Origin: Streptomyces althioticus
Lineage (GTDB): Bacteria > Actinomycetota > Actinomycetes > Streptomycetales > Streptomycetaceae
Direction: 5' to 3'
Assembly (NCBI GenBank): GCA_014649355.1
Contig: BMSW01000005.1
Location: 186,001 to 250,000, forward strand
Length of the DNA: 64,000 nucleotides
Part shown: piece after piece, positions 51,581 to 59,765 of the stretch
Position numbering within the stretch: the stretch's first letter is position 1
How the letters are laid out: every line of letters begins with the position of its first letter
Translations under genes and position numbers: made by a program
Notes under the pieces: model-generated
What the model saw: the letters and a program-made list of their open reading frames with translations, nothing else
What the model was told of the DNA's origin: nothing
The model's database searches: none

Positions 51581-52057
51581 CTAAGGCGTTCGGTCCGGGC
51601 CAGGGTGGGCGGGGCCGTGGTGGTCGGCGAGGGCGGCGAGGAGGCGGGTGAGTTCGTCGCGCTCGTCAGGAGTGAGCGGGGCGAGGAGTTCGTCCTGGGC
51701 CTCGCGAATGAGGGCGTCCAGGCGTGCGAGGCGGCGACGGCCGACGGCGGTGAGGGTGACGACGTTGCGGCGGCGGTCGGCGGGGTCGGGATCGCGGCGT
51801 ACGCAGTCCGTGTCGGCGAGTTCGTTGAGGACCGCGACCATGTCGCTGCGGTGGATGCCGGTGCGGCGGCTCAGTTCGGCCTGACTGGCGGGACCCGCCT
51901 CGGCGAGCGTCAGCAGCACCGCGAAGTGCCACTTGTGGGCGCCCTCGGCGGCCAGGCGCTCACCGACGAGCCGGTCGGCCACCAGTGCGGACCCGGCCAG
52001 CAGGCGGCTGGGGATGGCGCGCAGGCGGGCGGGCGCCGGTTCCGGGGGCGTGCTCAT
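51581..52057 (-). CDS. MarR-family transcriptional regulator
   Basis: A 158-residue winged-helix protein: [33 protein letters not shown] (helix-turn-helix) and [20 protein letters not shown] (wing with the conserved D-x-R-R). MarR proteins repress adjacent genes and respond to small phenolic or oxidising ligands. It diverges from the epoxide hydrolase and faces two operator-like palindromes at 52079 and 52105. Confidence 0.93.
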   Translation of the reverse strand: MSTPPEPAPARLRAIPSRLLAGSALVADRLVGERLAAEGAHKWHFAVLLTLAEAGPASQAELSRRTGIHRSDMVAVLNELADTDCVRRDPDPADRRRNVVTLTAVGRRRLARLDALIREAQDELLAPLTPDERDELTRLLAALADHHGPAHPGPDRTP

Positions 52058-52078
52058 GGGCGTTCCTCCACCTCTTGC

Positions 52079-52119
52079 GTTGGTGCCACCAACAGTTTAG
52101 CTTCGTTAGTGCCACAAAC
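52079..52119. promoter_or_regulatory. Twin MarR-type operators
   Basis: GTTGGTG-C-CACCAAC (52079-52093) is a perfect palindrome; GTTAGTG-C-CACAAAC (52105-52119) is a related copy with two changes, 26 bases apart. They occupy the gap between the MarR gene and the epoxide hydrolase, where a repressor would control both. Confidence 0.75.
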
Positions 52120-52161
52120 GTTTGCGTCGCCAACGATTCACGGAGATTCCCGGAGGGGACC

Positions 52162-53289
52162 ATGATCACCCCGTTCCGTATCGACATCCCCCAGGCCGCC
52201 TTGGACGACCTCGCCGACCGTCTCGCCCGGACCCGCTGGCCCGACGAGATCCCCGGCGCCGGGTGGGACTACGGCTTCCCGCTCGCCCGGCTGAAGGAGA
52301 TCGCCGAGCACTGGCGCACCCGCTACGACTGGCGTACGCACGAGGCCCGGCTCAACGAACTCCCGCACCACATCACGGAGATCGACGGTCAGACCGTGCA
52401 CTTCGTCCATGTGCGGTCCGCGCGGCCGGACGCGCTCGCCCTGGTCCTCACCCACGGCTGGCCCGGTTCGTTCCTGGAGTTCCTCGACGTGATCGAGCCG
52501 CTGTCCCGGGACTTCCACCTCGTCATCCCGTCCATCCCCGGATACGGCTTCTCGGGGCCGACCCACGAGCGCGGCTGGGACGTCGTCCGCGTCGCCCGTG
52601 CCTGGGCGGAGCTGATGCGACGCCTCGGCTACGAGCGGTACGGCGCGCAGGGCGGCGACTTCGGCTCGGGCATCTCCCTGGCGCTGGGTGCGGTGGAGCC
52701 CGAGCGGGTCGTCGGGGTGCACGTCAACTACCTGCCCACCCGGCCCGACCCGGCCGCTGACGTCGCCCTGAGCCCTTCGGACGAGGCCCGGCTGGACAAG
52801 GTGCGGCACCTGATGGCGAACCGCCCGCCGTACCAGGCCCTGCAGGCCACGACCCCGCAGACCATCGGCTACGCGCTGACCGACTCGCCGGTGGGCCAGC
52901 TGGCCTGGATCGCCGAGCGGTTCGCCCAGTGGACGGATCCGCGCTCGCCGGTGGACGACGAGAGGATCCTGACGGACGTCTCCCTGTACTGGCTGACCGC
53001 CACCGCGGCCTCCTCGGCCCGCCTGCACCGCGAGTCGATGCGGCGCACCGAGCGGTGCCCGGTGCCGGTGGGGGTGGCGGTGTTCGCCCACGACATCACC
53101 CAGCCGGTACGGCCCCTGGCGGAACGGCTGTACGACATCCGCCACTGGTCGGAGTTCGACCGGGGCGGCCACTTCGCGGCGATGGAGGTGCCGGAGGTGT
53201 TCGCGGAGGACGTACGGACGTTCTTCCTGGCGTCGGGTGTCGGGGCGGCCGAGCCCGTCACTTCGCGCGTTGCGCGATCAGGGAGTTGA
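52162..53289 (+). CDS. Epoxide hydrolase (EHN-type alpha/beta hydrolase)
   Basis: A 375-residue enzyme with the N-terminal EHN domain ([23 protein letters not shown]), oxyanion HGWPGS (98-103), nucleophile Asp166 in GAQGGDFGS, and His337 in [11 protein letters not shown]. It opens epoxides to diols through an aspartyl ester. Likely regulated by the divergent MarR protein. ATG 52162 follows GGAGGGGA. Its last 32 bases overlap the convergent DUF1648 gene. Confidence 0.9.
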   Translation: MITPFRIDIPQAALDDLADRLARTRWPDEIPGAGWDYGFPLARLKEIAEHWRTRYDWRTHEARLNELPHHITEIDGQTVHFVHVRSARPDALALVLTHGWPGSFLEFLDVIEPLSRDFHLVIPSIPGYGFSGPTHERGWDVVRVARAWAELMRRLGYERYGAQGGDFGSGISLALGAVEPERVVGVHVNYLPTRPDPAADVALSPSDEARLDKVRHLMANRPPYQALQATTPQTIGYALTDSPVGQLAWIAERFAQWTDPRSPVDDERILTDVSLYWLTATAASSARLHRESMRRTERCPVPVGVAVFAHDITQPVRPLAERLYDIRHWSEFDRGGHFAAMEVPEVFAEDVRTFFLASGVGAAEPVTSRVARSGS

Positions 53290-54274
53290 GGAGGGCCGCG
53301 CCGCGTTCGGCGTCGTCGACGCTGACCGCGAAGTCCTTGCCCTTGACGGTCCGGATCACGAGGCATTCGCCGCCGCGGAGCATGACGGTGGTGCCGAGGC
53401 CGCTCAGGCGGTAGCCCCAGCCGCCGACCTGCATGGCGGAGCGGTTCTCGACCCAGGCGGAGGCGATGGCGTCGGCGGCCCAGCGCCGGGCCGGCCACCC
53501 CAGGGGTCCGAAGGCGACTTCGAGGCCCTTCTCGGTGACCCGGGCCTGGACGGAGGCGCAGGCGAGCAGTGCGACGGCGGCGAGGGCGAAGGTCGCGGCC
53601 GACCACACGGTGTGCAGCCCGGCCAGGCCGCCCATCGCCGCCACCGCCGCCCCGACCGAGACGATCCCGCACACGGCCGCCGTGAGATGGAGCCAGCGGT
53701 TGGACACCCGCGACAGCCACACGAACCGCTGGCCCTCGGGTATCTCCAGCGCCGGCCCGGCCACCGGCGGCACCGTCACCCGCGCCCGGCGGCCGATCAG
53801 CAGGGCCACCACGCCCACGGCGACCGCGCCGGCCAGGGTCACGACCGCCCACACCGTCACCGACCCGGCGTCGCGCCAGTCCGTCCGGTCCAGATTCGCC
53901 CGCACGATGGAAGCCTGAGCCCCGAGGAGCGTCACGCCGGTGAAGCCGAGGGTCACGCCTATCCACGAGGATGCCGTCGCCCCGCCGGAGTTTCGGCGAG
54001 CGCGCCACAGGGTCAGCAGGACGGCGACCGCCAGGGCCAGCCAGAGCAGTGCCGGGAAGACTGTCGCGGCCCAGAACGGCATCGAGGAGTCCGGATCACC
54101 ACCCGTCCCCCAGTGAGTCGCCAGCCGGTCCGGCAGCCGGTCCCTGGCAACCAGAGGAAAGGCCACCAGGAGCGCCAGGACTCCTACGACCCAGGCGCCG
54201 GAACCCCATACCGCCGCGCTCCCCCGCCCTGGTGCCTGCCCTGCCCGCTCTGCCCGCTCCGCCCGCTCAGTCAC
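53258..54274 (-). CDS. DUF1648-domain membrane protein
   Basis: A 338-residue membrane protein with about six hydrophobic helices. The N-terminal DUF1648 motif is [18 protein letters not shown] after the first helix; the C-terminal about 110 residues are soluble and PH-like ([21 protein letters not shown]). It is translationally coupled to the upstream GntR gene (GTGA overlap), as are many YtrA-type pairs. Function unknown; perhaps envelope stress. Its 3' end overlaps the epoxide hydrolase gene. Confidence 0.75.
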   Translation of the reverse strand: MTERAERAERAGQAPGRGSAAVWGSGAWVVGVLALLVAFPLVARDRLPDRLATHWGTGGDPDSSMPFWAATVFPALLWLALAVAVLLTLWRARRNSGGATASSWIGVTLGFTGVTLLGAQASIVRANLDRTDWRDAGSVTVWAVVTLAGAVAVGVVALLIGRRARVTVPPVAGPALEIPEGQRFVWLSRVSNRWLHLTAAVCGIVSVGAAVAAMGGLAGLHTVWSAATFALAAVALLACASVQARVTEKGLEVAFGPLGWPARRWAADAIASAWVENRSAMQVGGWGYRLSGLGTTVMLRGGECLVIRTVKGKDFAVSVDDAERGAALLNSLIAQRAK

Positions 54275-54618
54275 GTGACCCCCCTGATCATGTCGATGAC
54301 GTCGTCCTTGCCGTATCCCAGACGTTCCGCGTCGGCCAGGACCTCACGGATGCGGTCCAACAAGGCCGAGCGGTCGTCCGCCCCCTGAGCCACCGTCACC
54401 CCACGTCCCCTGCGGAACTCCAGCACCCCTTCGTCGCGCAGGGCGCGCAGGCCGCGCAGCACCGTGTTGACGTTCACGCCCAGTGCCTGCGAGAGGTCCC
54501 GCGCCGGGGGCAGCCGGTCGCCCGGCACGCACTCCCCTTCGGCGATGGCCCGCCGGATCGCACCGGCCACCTGCTCGTGCAGGGGGCGGTGGTCGGCGAC
54601 GTTCAGTCTCAGCAGCAT
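54271..54618 (-). CDS. GntR-family regulator (YtrA-like)
   Basis: A 115-residue protein with a GntR winged helix (LHEQVAGAIRRAIAEGECVPGDRLPPARDLSQALGVNVNTVLRGL) and a short helical tail in place of an effector domain, as in YtrA regulators. These repress their own operon and respond to envelope-active compounds. ATG 54618; the coupled target is the DUF1648 gene. Confidence 0.9.
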   Translation of the reverse strand: MLLRLNVADHRPLHEQVAGAIRRAIAEGECVPGDRLPPARDLSQALGVNVNTVLRGLRALRDEGVLEFRRGRGVTVAQGADDRSALLDRIREVLADAERLGYGKDDVIDMIRGVT

Positions 54619-54655
54619 GGCGCTAATGACAATAGCACCATGTGCCTTTACGCCC

Positions 54656-55111
54656 TCAGACGACGTCGAACTCGTTGCCCTCCGGGTCCCGCATCGCCGC
54701 GGCGTAGAACCCCGCGTCCGGCTCGTTCTTGATCCTCAGTACGGTGGCACCGGCGTCGACCAGCCGCGCCACAGTGGCGTCAACCCGCTCCCTGCGGACG
54801 GCGAGCGGGACGTCACGGCCACCGCCGACCTTCAGGTCGAAGTGCCAGCGGTTCTTGACGGTCTTCGGCTCGGGCACCTGCTGGAACCACACACGCGGTC
54901 CGCGGCCCGTCGGGTCCACGATCGACTCCGCGAGATCGCCGGCCCCGGGCGGCAGTTCCTCCGCCGGCACGCCCATCGCCTCCCAGTAGGCGCGCCAGGA
55001 GGGATGGCCCTCCGGGGCGGGCTCGGGAACGTATCCCAGGGCGGGGGCCCAGAAAGCCACCATCCGCTGGGGATCGGAGCAGTCGATCGTGAGTTGCAGT
55101 GTCATCTCCAT
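54656..55111 (-). CDS. VOC-family (glyoxalase-like) protein
   Basis: A 151-residue protein of the glyoxalase-like domain subgroup: MVAFWAPALGYVPEP, RVWFQQVPEPKTVKNRWHFDLKV, MRDPEGNEFDVV. Substrate unknown. ATG 55111 begins six bases after a PafBC-like -10 hexamer and has no Shine-Dalgarno, so the transcript is probably leaderless; ATG 55105 is an alternative. Confidence 0.85.
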   Translation of the reverse strand: MEMTLQLTIDCSDPQRMVAFWAPALGYVPEPAPEGHPSWRAYWEAMGVPAEELPPGAGDLAESIVDPTGRGPRVWFQQVPEPKTVKNRWHFDLKVGGGRDVPLAVRRERVDATVARLVDAGATVLRIKNEPDAGFYAAAMRDPEGNEFDVV

Positions 55112-55117
55112 GGGTGG

Positions 55118-55140
55118 AGCGTCCCAGAGGGGTCTGACAA
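55118..55140 (-). promoter_or_regulatory. PafBC / RecA-NDp-like promoter of the VOC gene
   Basis: On the minus strand TTGTCAGAC (55140-55132), eight bases, GACGCT (55123-55118). The TTGTCAG half and spacing match tTGTCRgtg-N8-TAnnnT; the -10 has G for the first T. Position fits a leaderless start at ATG 55111. Confidence 0.45.
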
Positions 55141-55185
55141 ACGTGCCATGAGAAGGTACCCGTCTGCCTGGCCAGGGAGGGGACC

Positions 55186-55707
55186 ATGGGGCTGACCTAC
55201 GGCTACGACATCTACCTGCGTCCCGAGAACGTGGCGCGTGCGCTGACCGAGGTGGCGAAGCTGGCGCCGCCGGAGCGGAGGGCGCCACCATTGACGGTCA
55301 CGTTGCCGGGTGGTGAGCGGGTCGTGCTGCCGTTCACCAGCGACTTCAAGAGCGACCCCGTCGACTGCGCGGGGAAGGACAGGGTCACGCTCGACACGTC
55401 GCTCATGCTCCCGGCGGACGAGGCGGTGCGGGCGTACGCGGAGGAGGGCGATCTCCCCGTCGAGGACGGGCGCGTGCGGATCGGCTACGTGTACCTGGAC
55501 ATGTTCTTCCCGTCCTTGGCAGATCCGCGTTACGTGTGCCTGGACTTTTGGGCGGCGACGTCGAGGATGAGCAGGCTGTTCGAGGACTCGGTCGGGATCA
55601 GAGAGGTGTTCACGGACCTCGCGGAAACGGCGGGGGCGGTGGGATGCCTCTTCGACACGGGGGACGGAGCTCCCGAGCGGGTGCTTTGGGGCACGGCTCC
55701 CGACTGA
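55186..55707 (+). CDS. Hypothetical protein
   Basis: A 173-residue soluble protein, LTYGYDIYLRPENVARAL at the start and LFDTGDGAPERVLWG near the end, with an acidic middle. I recognise no domain. Similar small cytoplasmic proteins are common in Streptomyces. ATG 55186 follows AGGGAGGGGA. Divergent from the VOC gene. Confidence 0.7.
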   Translation: MGLTYGYDIYLRPENVARALTEVAKLAPPERRAPPLTVTLPGGERVVLPFTSDFKSDPVDCAGKDRVTLDTSLMLPADEAVRAYAEEGDLPVEDGRVRIGYVYLDMFFPSLADPRYVCLDFWAATSRMSRLFEDSVGIREVFTDLAETAGAVGCLFDTGDGAPERVLWGTAPD

Positions 55708-55743
55708 ACGCTGTGACGAGGCTGCGGCCCACTTCCGACCTGC

Positions 55744-55935
55744 TCAGGCGTGCGGGCCTGTGGGTTCTTTCAGCGCCTTGACGAACTCGGTGAAGACCCT
55801 GCCGGAAAAGCTGAGGACGGCCCGGCTGGAGGCCTTCGAGTCACGGACGGCCACGCGGGTGGGCGAGGCCGCGATCGCGACGCATTCGTTGCCGTCGTCC
55901 GGACCCGAGTAAGAGGACTTACGCCAGTTCTCCAT
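55744..55935 (-). CDS. DUF397 protein
   Basis: A 63-residue DUF397 protein: WRKSSYSGPDDGNECVAIA and VAVRDSK..F..F are diagnostic. DUF397 proteins pair with XRE/DUF5753 regulators in a BldB/AbaA-like system that affects development and antibiotic production. ATG 55935 is used; GTG 55944 overlapping the upstream stop is an alternative. Co-transcribed with the XRE gene. Confidence 0.9.
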   Translation of the reverse strand: MENWRKSSYSGPDDGNECVAIAASPTRVAVRDSKASSRAVLSFSGRVFTEFVKALKEPTGPHA

Positions 55936-55940
55936 GCGCC

Positions 55941-56774
55941 TCACAGCTCCTTCTTCAGGCGGCCGATGAAGTCCCTTGACTGTGCAGGGTCGAGCGACAC
56001 CGCTTCCACCCTACGGAAACGGGCTCTGAATGCACCCAGTTGCGCCTCGGCGTCGGTGAACGCCGAGCCGTGCGGCACGTCGCGCACCACGGTGTCCAGC
56101 TTCGGGACCGGCCCACCCAGGTACGACATACTGCCGGCTGCCCTGGCGAATCCGTCCAGATCGAAGGGAATGACGCGCACGGTGACGTTGTCCGCGTCGG
56201 ACACCTCCAACAGCTTGGCAAGCTGAGCCCGAGAAGCGGCTCGATCGGCAACCCGGATGCGCAGGGCGGCCTCGTGAATGACGAGTTCGTAAGGGATGCG
56301 GATGCCCTGCCCGGCCATCCGGTGACGCACGCGCAACTCGAGCTCATCGGTGGCCAGTTCCGGGACCCGCCCGGAGAAGACAGCCCGGGCGTACTCCTCG
56401 GTCTGCATCACCCCAGGTACGTACAGGATGGCCACGTCCCGCCGGAACGCGGCGTGGTGATTCAGCTCGGAGAGGTCGAGAAACGACGTGGGGATCAGAC
56501 CCCGATACTCCTCCCACCAGCCACGCGTCCGGTCCGTCGCCATCGCCACCACCGCGTCGACGAACTCCGCGTCCGTGCATGCGTAGTGGGACGTCAGGCG
56601 ACGGACCCGCTGTTCGCTCACGCCCGCGAGTGCGGACTCGATGTGCGTGATCTGGGCGGGCGCCACCCCGAGCAGTGAGGCGGCCTGCCGTGAGGTGAGC
56701 CCCGCGGCCTCCCGGAGTCTGCGTAACTCCGTGGCCAACCACATCTGACGTGCCGTGGGCTCGCGTCTCTTCAC
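55941..56774 (-). CDS. XRE-family regulator with DUF5753 domain
   Basis: A 277-residue regulator: N-terminal helix-turn-helix (LRRLREAAGLTSRQAASLLGVAPAQITHIE) and C-terminal DUF5753 domain (YVPGVMQTEEYARAV, YELVIHEAALR, VRVIPFD). With the DUF397 gene downstream and an ATPase-type anti-sigma-like gene normally divergent, this is the Streptomyces AbaA-like triad. GTG 56774 follows GAGAGG; further upstream starts lack support. Confidence 0.9.
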   Translation of the reverse strand: MKRREPTARQMWLATELRRLREAAGLTSRQAASLLGVAPAQITHIESALAGVSEQRVRRLTSHYACTDAEFVDAVVAMATDRTRGWWEEYRGLIPTSFLDLSELNHHAAFRRDVAILYVPGVMQTEEYARAVFSGRVPELATDELELRVRHRMAGQGIRIPYELVIHEAALRIRVADRAASRAQLAKLLEVSDADNVTVRVIPFDLDGFARAAGSMSYLGGPVPKLDTVVRDVPHGSAFTDAEAQLGAFRARFRRVEAVSLDPAQSRDFIGRLKKEL

Positions 56775-56805
56775 CAGCGACCGGCCTCTCCCACCGCTGG
56801 GTTGA

Positions 56806-57024
56806 CGCACCTCATGGTCGCCGCCCGGGACGCTCCGCATCGGGGCGTGGGACGCCGACCCCTCCCCGCCTCAGCCGCCGCAGACGCTCGCCGCCGTGCT
56901 GGAGGCGGAGGACGGACGAGGGCTCGCGCTCGTACGGGCGTGCGCCGACGTGTGGGGATGGCAGCCCCTCGCCCGGGACGGCAGCCGGGGGAAGTTCGTG
57001 TGGTGCGAGGTGGGCGCCACATAG
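56806..57024 (+). pseudogene. C-terminal remnant of the ATP-binding (HATPase_c) partner
   Basis: An open frame after a stop at 56803 reads TLRIGAWDADPSPPQPP, ALVRACADVWGWQPLARD and GKFVWCEV, ending at TAG 57022. This is the C-terminal third of the anti-sigma-like ATP-binding proteins encoded divergently from XRE/DUF397 pairs. The ATP-binding N-box and start are missing, so the gene is truncated. Confidence 0.75.
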
Positions 57025-57141
57025 AGGCGCATCCGGCATTCCGCGGCGTGGCACGCCCACTCCCCGCCCCCCGGCGAAGCCAGGCCGGCACCCGGGTCAC
57101 GATTCGATTGCGTCCCCCTCCACCCCCTTGCCCCCGCCCGA

Positions 57142-57177
57142 TGTAATCGTTTCCAATCCTCCGTGTAATCGATTCCA
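57142..57177. promoter_or_regulatory. Twin LacI-type operators before the ribose operon
   Basis: TGTAATCGTTTCCA (57142-57155) and TGTAATCGATTCCA (57164-57177), 22 bases apart, each a near-palindrome centred on the CG/ATCGAT core as in LacI-family sites. They lie 19-54 bases upstream of the regulator start and would allow autoregulation. Confidence 0.8.
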
Positions 57178-57195
57178 CGAGGAGGTGGGTCGGGC

Positions 57196-58236
57196 ATGGC
57201 GGGTATCAAGGACGTCGCCGCCGAGGCGGGGCTGTCCGTGGCCACGGTGTCGCGGGTGCTGAACGGGCATCCGTCGGTCAGCGAGGACGCCCGGCGTCGG
57301 GTGACCGAGGCCGTCGAGCGGCTCGGGTACCGGCCGAACGCCGTCGCCCGGTCCCTGCGCACCGACCAGACCCGCACCCTCGGTCTGGTCATCAGCGACG
57401 TGATGAACCCCTACTTCACCGAGCTGGCCCGCTCCGTCGAGGAGGAGGCCCGCGCGCTCGGGTACAGCGTGATCATCGGCAACGCCGACGAGCGGCCCGA
57501 CCTCCAGGACCACCACGTCACCACGCTGCTGGACCGCCGGATCGACGGCCTGCTCGTCTCCCCGACCGACGGCGGCTCGCCCGGCATGCTCGGCGCCGCG
57601 CGGGCCGGGACGCCGATGGTGTTCGTCGACCGGTGGATCCCGGGTGTCGACGTGCCCGTGGTCCGCTCGGACGGGCGGGCCGCCGTACGGGACCTCGTCG
57701 CGCATCTGCACGCGCTCGGGCACCGTCGGCTCGCGATCATCGCCGGGCCCGCCGCCACCACGACCGGCCGGGAGCGTGTGGATGCCTTCCGTGAGGCCCT
57801 CGCCGCCTACGGGCTCGAGCTGCCCGACGTCTACATCGGGCAGGGCGACTTCCAGGCCGGGAGCGGGCGCCGGGTGACCGAGGGGTTCCTCGATCTCGCC
57901 CAGCCCCCCGAGGTCGTCTTCGCCGCCGACAACCTGATGGCGCTCGGCGCCCTGGACGCCGTCCGCGCCCGCGGGCTGCGCGTGCCGGACGACATCGGGC
58001 TCGCCGCCTTCGACGACATCCCCTGGTTCGTGCACACGGACCCGCCGGTCACCGCGATCGCCCAGCCGGTCCGCGACCTGGGGCGGGCCGCCGTGCGCGC
58101 CCTGGTCGACCGGATCGAGGGCGGGCCCGGCGCCTCGGTCACCCTCCCGGCCCGGCTCGTCGTGCGCCGCTCCTGCGGCGAAACCGAGCCCGGAATCGGC
58201 AATCCCCCCTCCCCCGTACGAAGGAGTACGCCGTGA
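57196..58236 (+). CDS. rbsR: LacI-family repressor of the ribose operon
   Basis: A 346-residue LacI-family regulator: helix-turn-helix IKDVAAEAGLSVATVSRVLNG, hinge YRPNAVARSLR, and a periplasmic-binding-like effector domain (LGLVISDVMNPYFTELARSV). ATG 57196 follows GGAGG. It overlaps rbsA by four bases and sits behind two LacI-type operators, so it represses its own ribose-type operon (inference from context). Confidence 0.9.
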   Translation: MAGIKDVAAEAGLSVATVSRVLNGHPSVSEDARRRVTEAVERLGYRPNAVARSLRTDQTRTLGLVISDVMNPYFTELARSVEEEARALGYSVIIGNADERPDLQDHHVTTLLDRRIDGLLVSPTDGGSPGMLGAARAGTPMVFVDRWIPGVDVPVVRSDGRAAVRDLVAHLHALGHRRLAIIAGPAATTTGRERVDAFREALAAYGLELPDVYIGQGDFQAGSGRRVTEGFLDLAQPPEVVFAADNLMALGALDAVRARGLRVPDDIGLAAFDDIPWFVHTDPPVTAIAQPVRDLGRAAVRALVDRIEGGPGASVTLPARLVVRRSCGETEPGIGNPPSPVRRSTP

Positions 58237-59765
58237 GCAGCCGCAGTCCTGACGAGTTGCTGCGCATCGAGGGCATCCGCAAGACCTTCCCCGGCGTGGT
58301 CGCGCTCGACGGCGTGGACTTCGATCTGCGCCGTGGCGAGGTGCACGTGCTGCTGGGCGAGAACGGCGCCGGCAAGAGCACGCTGATCAAGATGCTCTCC
58401 GGCGCCTACACGCCCGACGCCGGCCGGATCACCGTCGGCGGCGAGGAGGTGCGCATCAGCGGTGCGCAGGACTCCGAGAAGCTCGGGATCGCCACCATCT
58501 ACCAGGAGTTCAACCTGGTCCCCGATCTGACGGTCGCGGAGAACATCTTCCTGGGGCGCCAGCCGCGCCGGTTCGGGATGATCGACCGCAGGCGGATGGA
58601 CGCGGACGCCGAGGTGCTGCTGAAGCGCGTCGGGGTCGACGTGCCGCCCCGGGCGCGGGTGCGGGAACTGGGCATCGCCCGGCTCCAGATGGTCGAGATC
58701 GCCAAGGCGCTCAGCCTGGACGCGCGCGTGCTCATCATGGACGAGCCGACCGCCGTGCTGACCTCCGAGGAGGTCGAGAAGCTGTTCGCGATCGTGCGGC
58801 GGCTGCGCGAGGACGGCGTCGGGATCGTCTTCATCACCCACCACCTGGAGGAGATCGCCGCCCTGGGAGACAGGGTCACGGTCATCCGGGACGGCCGCAG
58901 CGTCGGGCAGGTGCCCGCCTCCACGGCCGAGGACGAGCTCGTACGGCTCATGGTGGGGCGGTCCATCGACCAGCAGTACCCGCGCGAGCGCGCCGACACC
59001 GGGGACGCCCTGCTGAAGGTCGAAGGGCTGACGCGGGACGGTGCGTTCCACGACGTCAGCTTCGAGGTGCGGGCCGGTGAGGTCGTCGGCATCGCGGGGC
59101 TGGTCGGCGCCGGGCGGACCGAGGTGGCCCGCGCGGTGTTCGGGGCCGACCCGTACGACGCCGGGACCGTGCACGTCGCGGGGACCCCGCTGCGTCGCCA
59201 CGACGTGAACGCCGCCATGGAGGCCGGGATCGGGCTCGTGCCCGAGGACCGCAAGGGTCAGGGGCTCGTCCTCGACGCCTCCGTCGAGGAGAACCTCGGT
59301 CTCGTCACCCTCCGCTCCTCCTCCCGCGCGGGGCTCGTCGACCTCAAGGGACAGCGCGAGGCCGCCGCCCGCATCGCCGGGCAGCTCGGCGTGCGGATGG
59401 CAGGTCTCGGCCAGCACGTCCGCACCCTGTCCGGCGGCAACCAGCAGAAGGTCGTCATCGGCAAGTGGCTGCTGGCGAACACCAAGGTGCTCGTCCTCGA
59501 CGAGCCGACGCGCGGCATCGACGTCGGCGCGAAGGTCGAGATCTACCAGCTGATCAACGAGCTGACGGCGGCCGGCGCCGCGGTGCTCATGATCTCCAGC
59601 GACCTGCCCGAGGTGCTCGGCATGAGCGACCGGGTCCTGGTCATGGCGCAGGGCCGGCTGGCGGGCGAACTCGACGCCGCCGACGCCACCCAGGACGCCG
59701 TGATGGCCCTCGCCGTCGGCACCACTTCCCCCAGCAACGGAACGGAGGCCCCCGGTGGCCACTGA
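58233..59765 (+). CDS. rbsA: Ribose-type ABC transporter ATPase
   Basis: A 510-residue tandem ABC ATPase of the monosaccharide (RbsA/MglA) class. First domain Walker A GENGAGKST (42-50), LIMDEPTAVLT; second domain degenerate P-loop GLVGAGRTE near 290, LSGGNQQKVVIGKWL and VLDEPTRGID. Energises sugar uptake with the fused permease/binding protein downstream, which it overlaps by 11 bases. GTG 58233 overlaps the rbsR stop. Confidence 0.93.
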   Translation: MSSRSPDELLRIEGIRKTFPGVVALDGVDFDLRRGEVHVLLGENGAGKSTLIKMLSGAYTPDAGRITVGGEEVRISGAQDSEKLGIATIYQEFNLVPDLTVAENIFLGRQPRRFGMIDRRRMDADAEVLLKRVGVDVPPRARVRELGIARLQMVEIAKALSLDARVLIMDEPTAVLTSEEVEKLFAIVRRLREDGVGIVFITHHLEEIAALGDRVTVIRDGRSVGQVPASTAEDELVRLMVGRSIDQQYPRERADTGDALLKVEGLTRDGAFHDVSFEVRAGEVVGIAGLVGAGRTEVARAVFGADPYDAGTVHVAGTPLRRHDVNAAMEAGIGLVPEDRKGQGLVLDASVEENLGLVTLRSSSRAGLVDLKGQREAAARIAGQLGVRMAGLGQHVRTLSGGNQQKVVIGKWLLANTKVLVLDEPTRGIDVGAKVEIYQLINELTAAGAAVLMISSDLPEVLGMSDRVLVMAQGRLAGELDAADATQDAVMALAVGTTSPSNGTEAPGGH

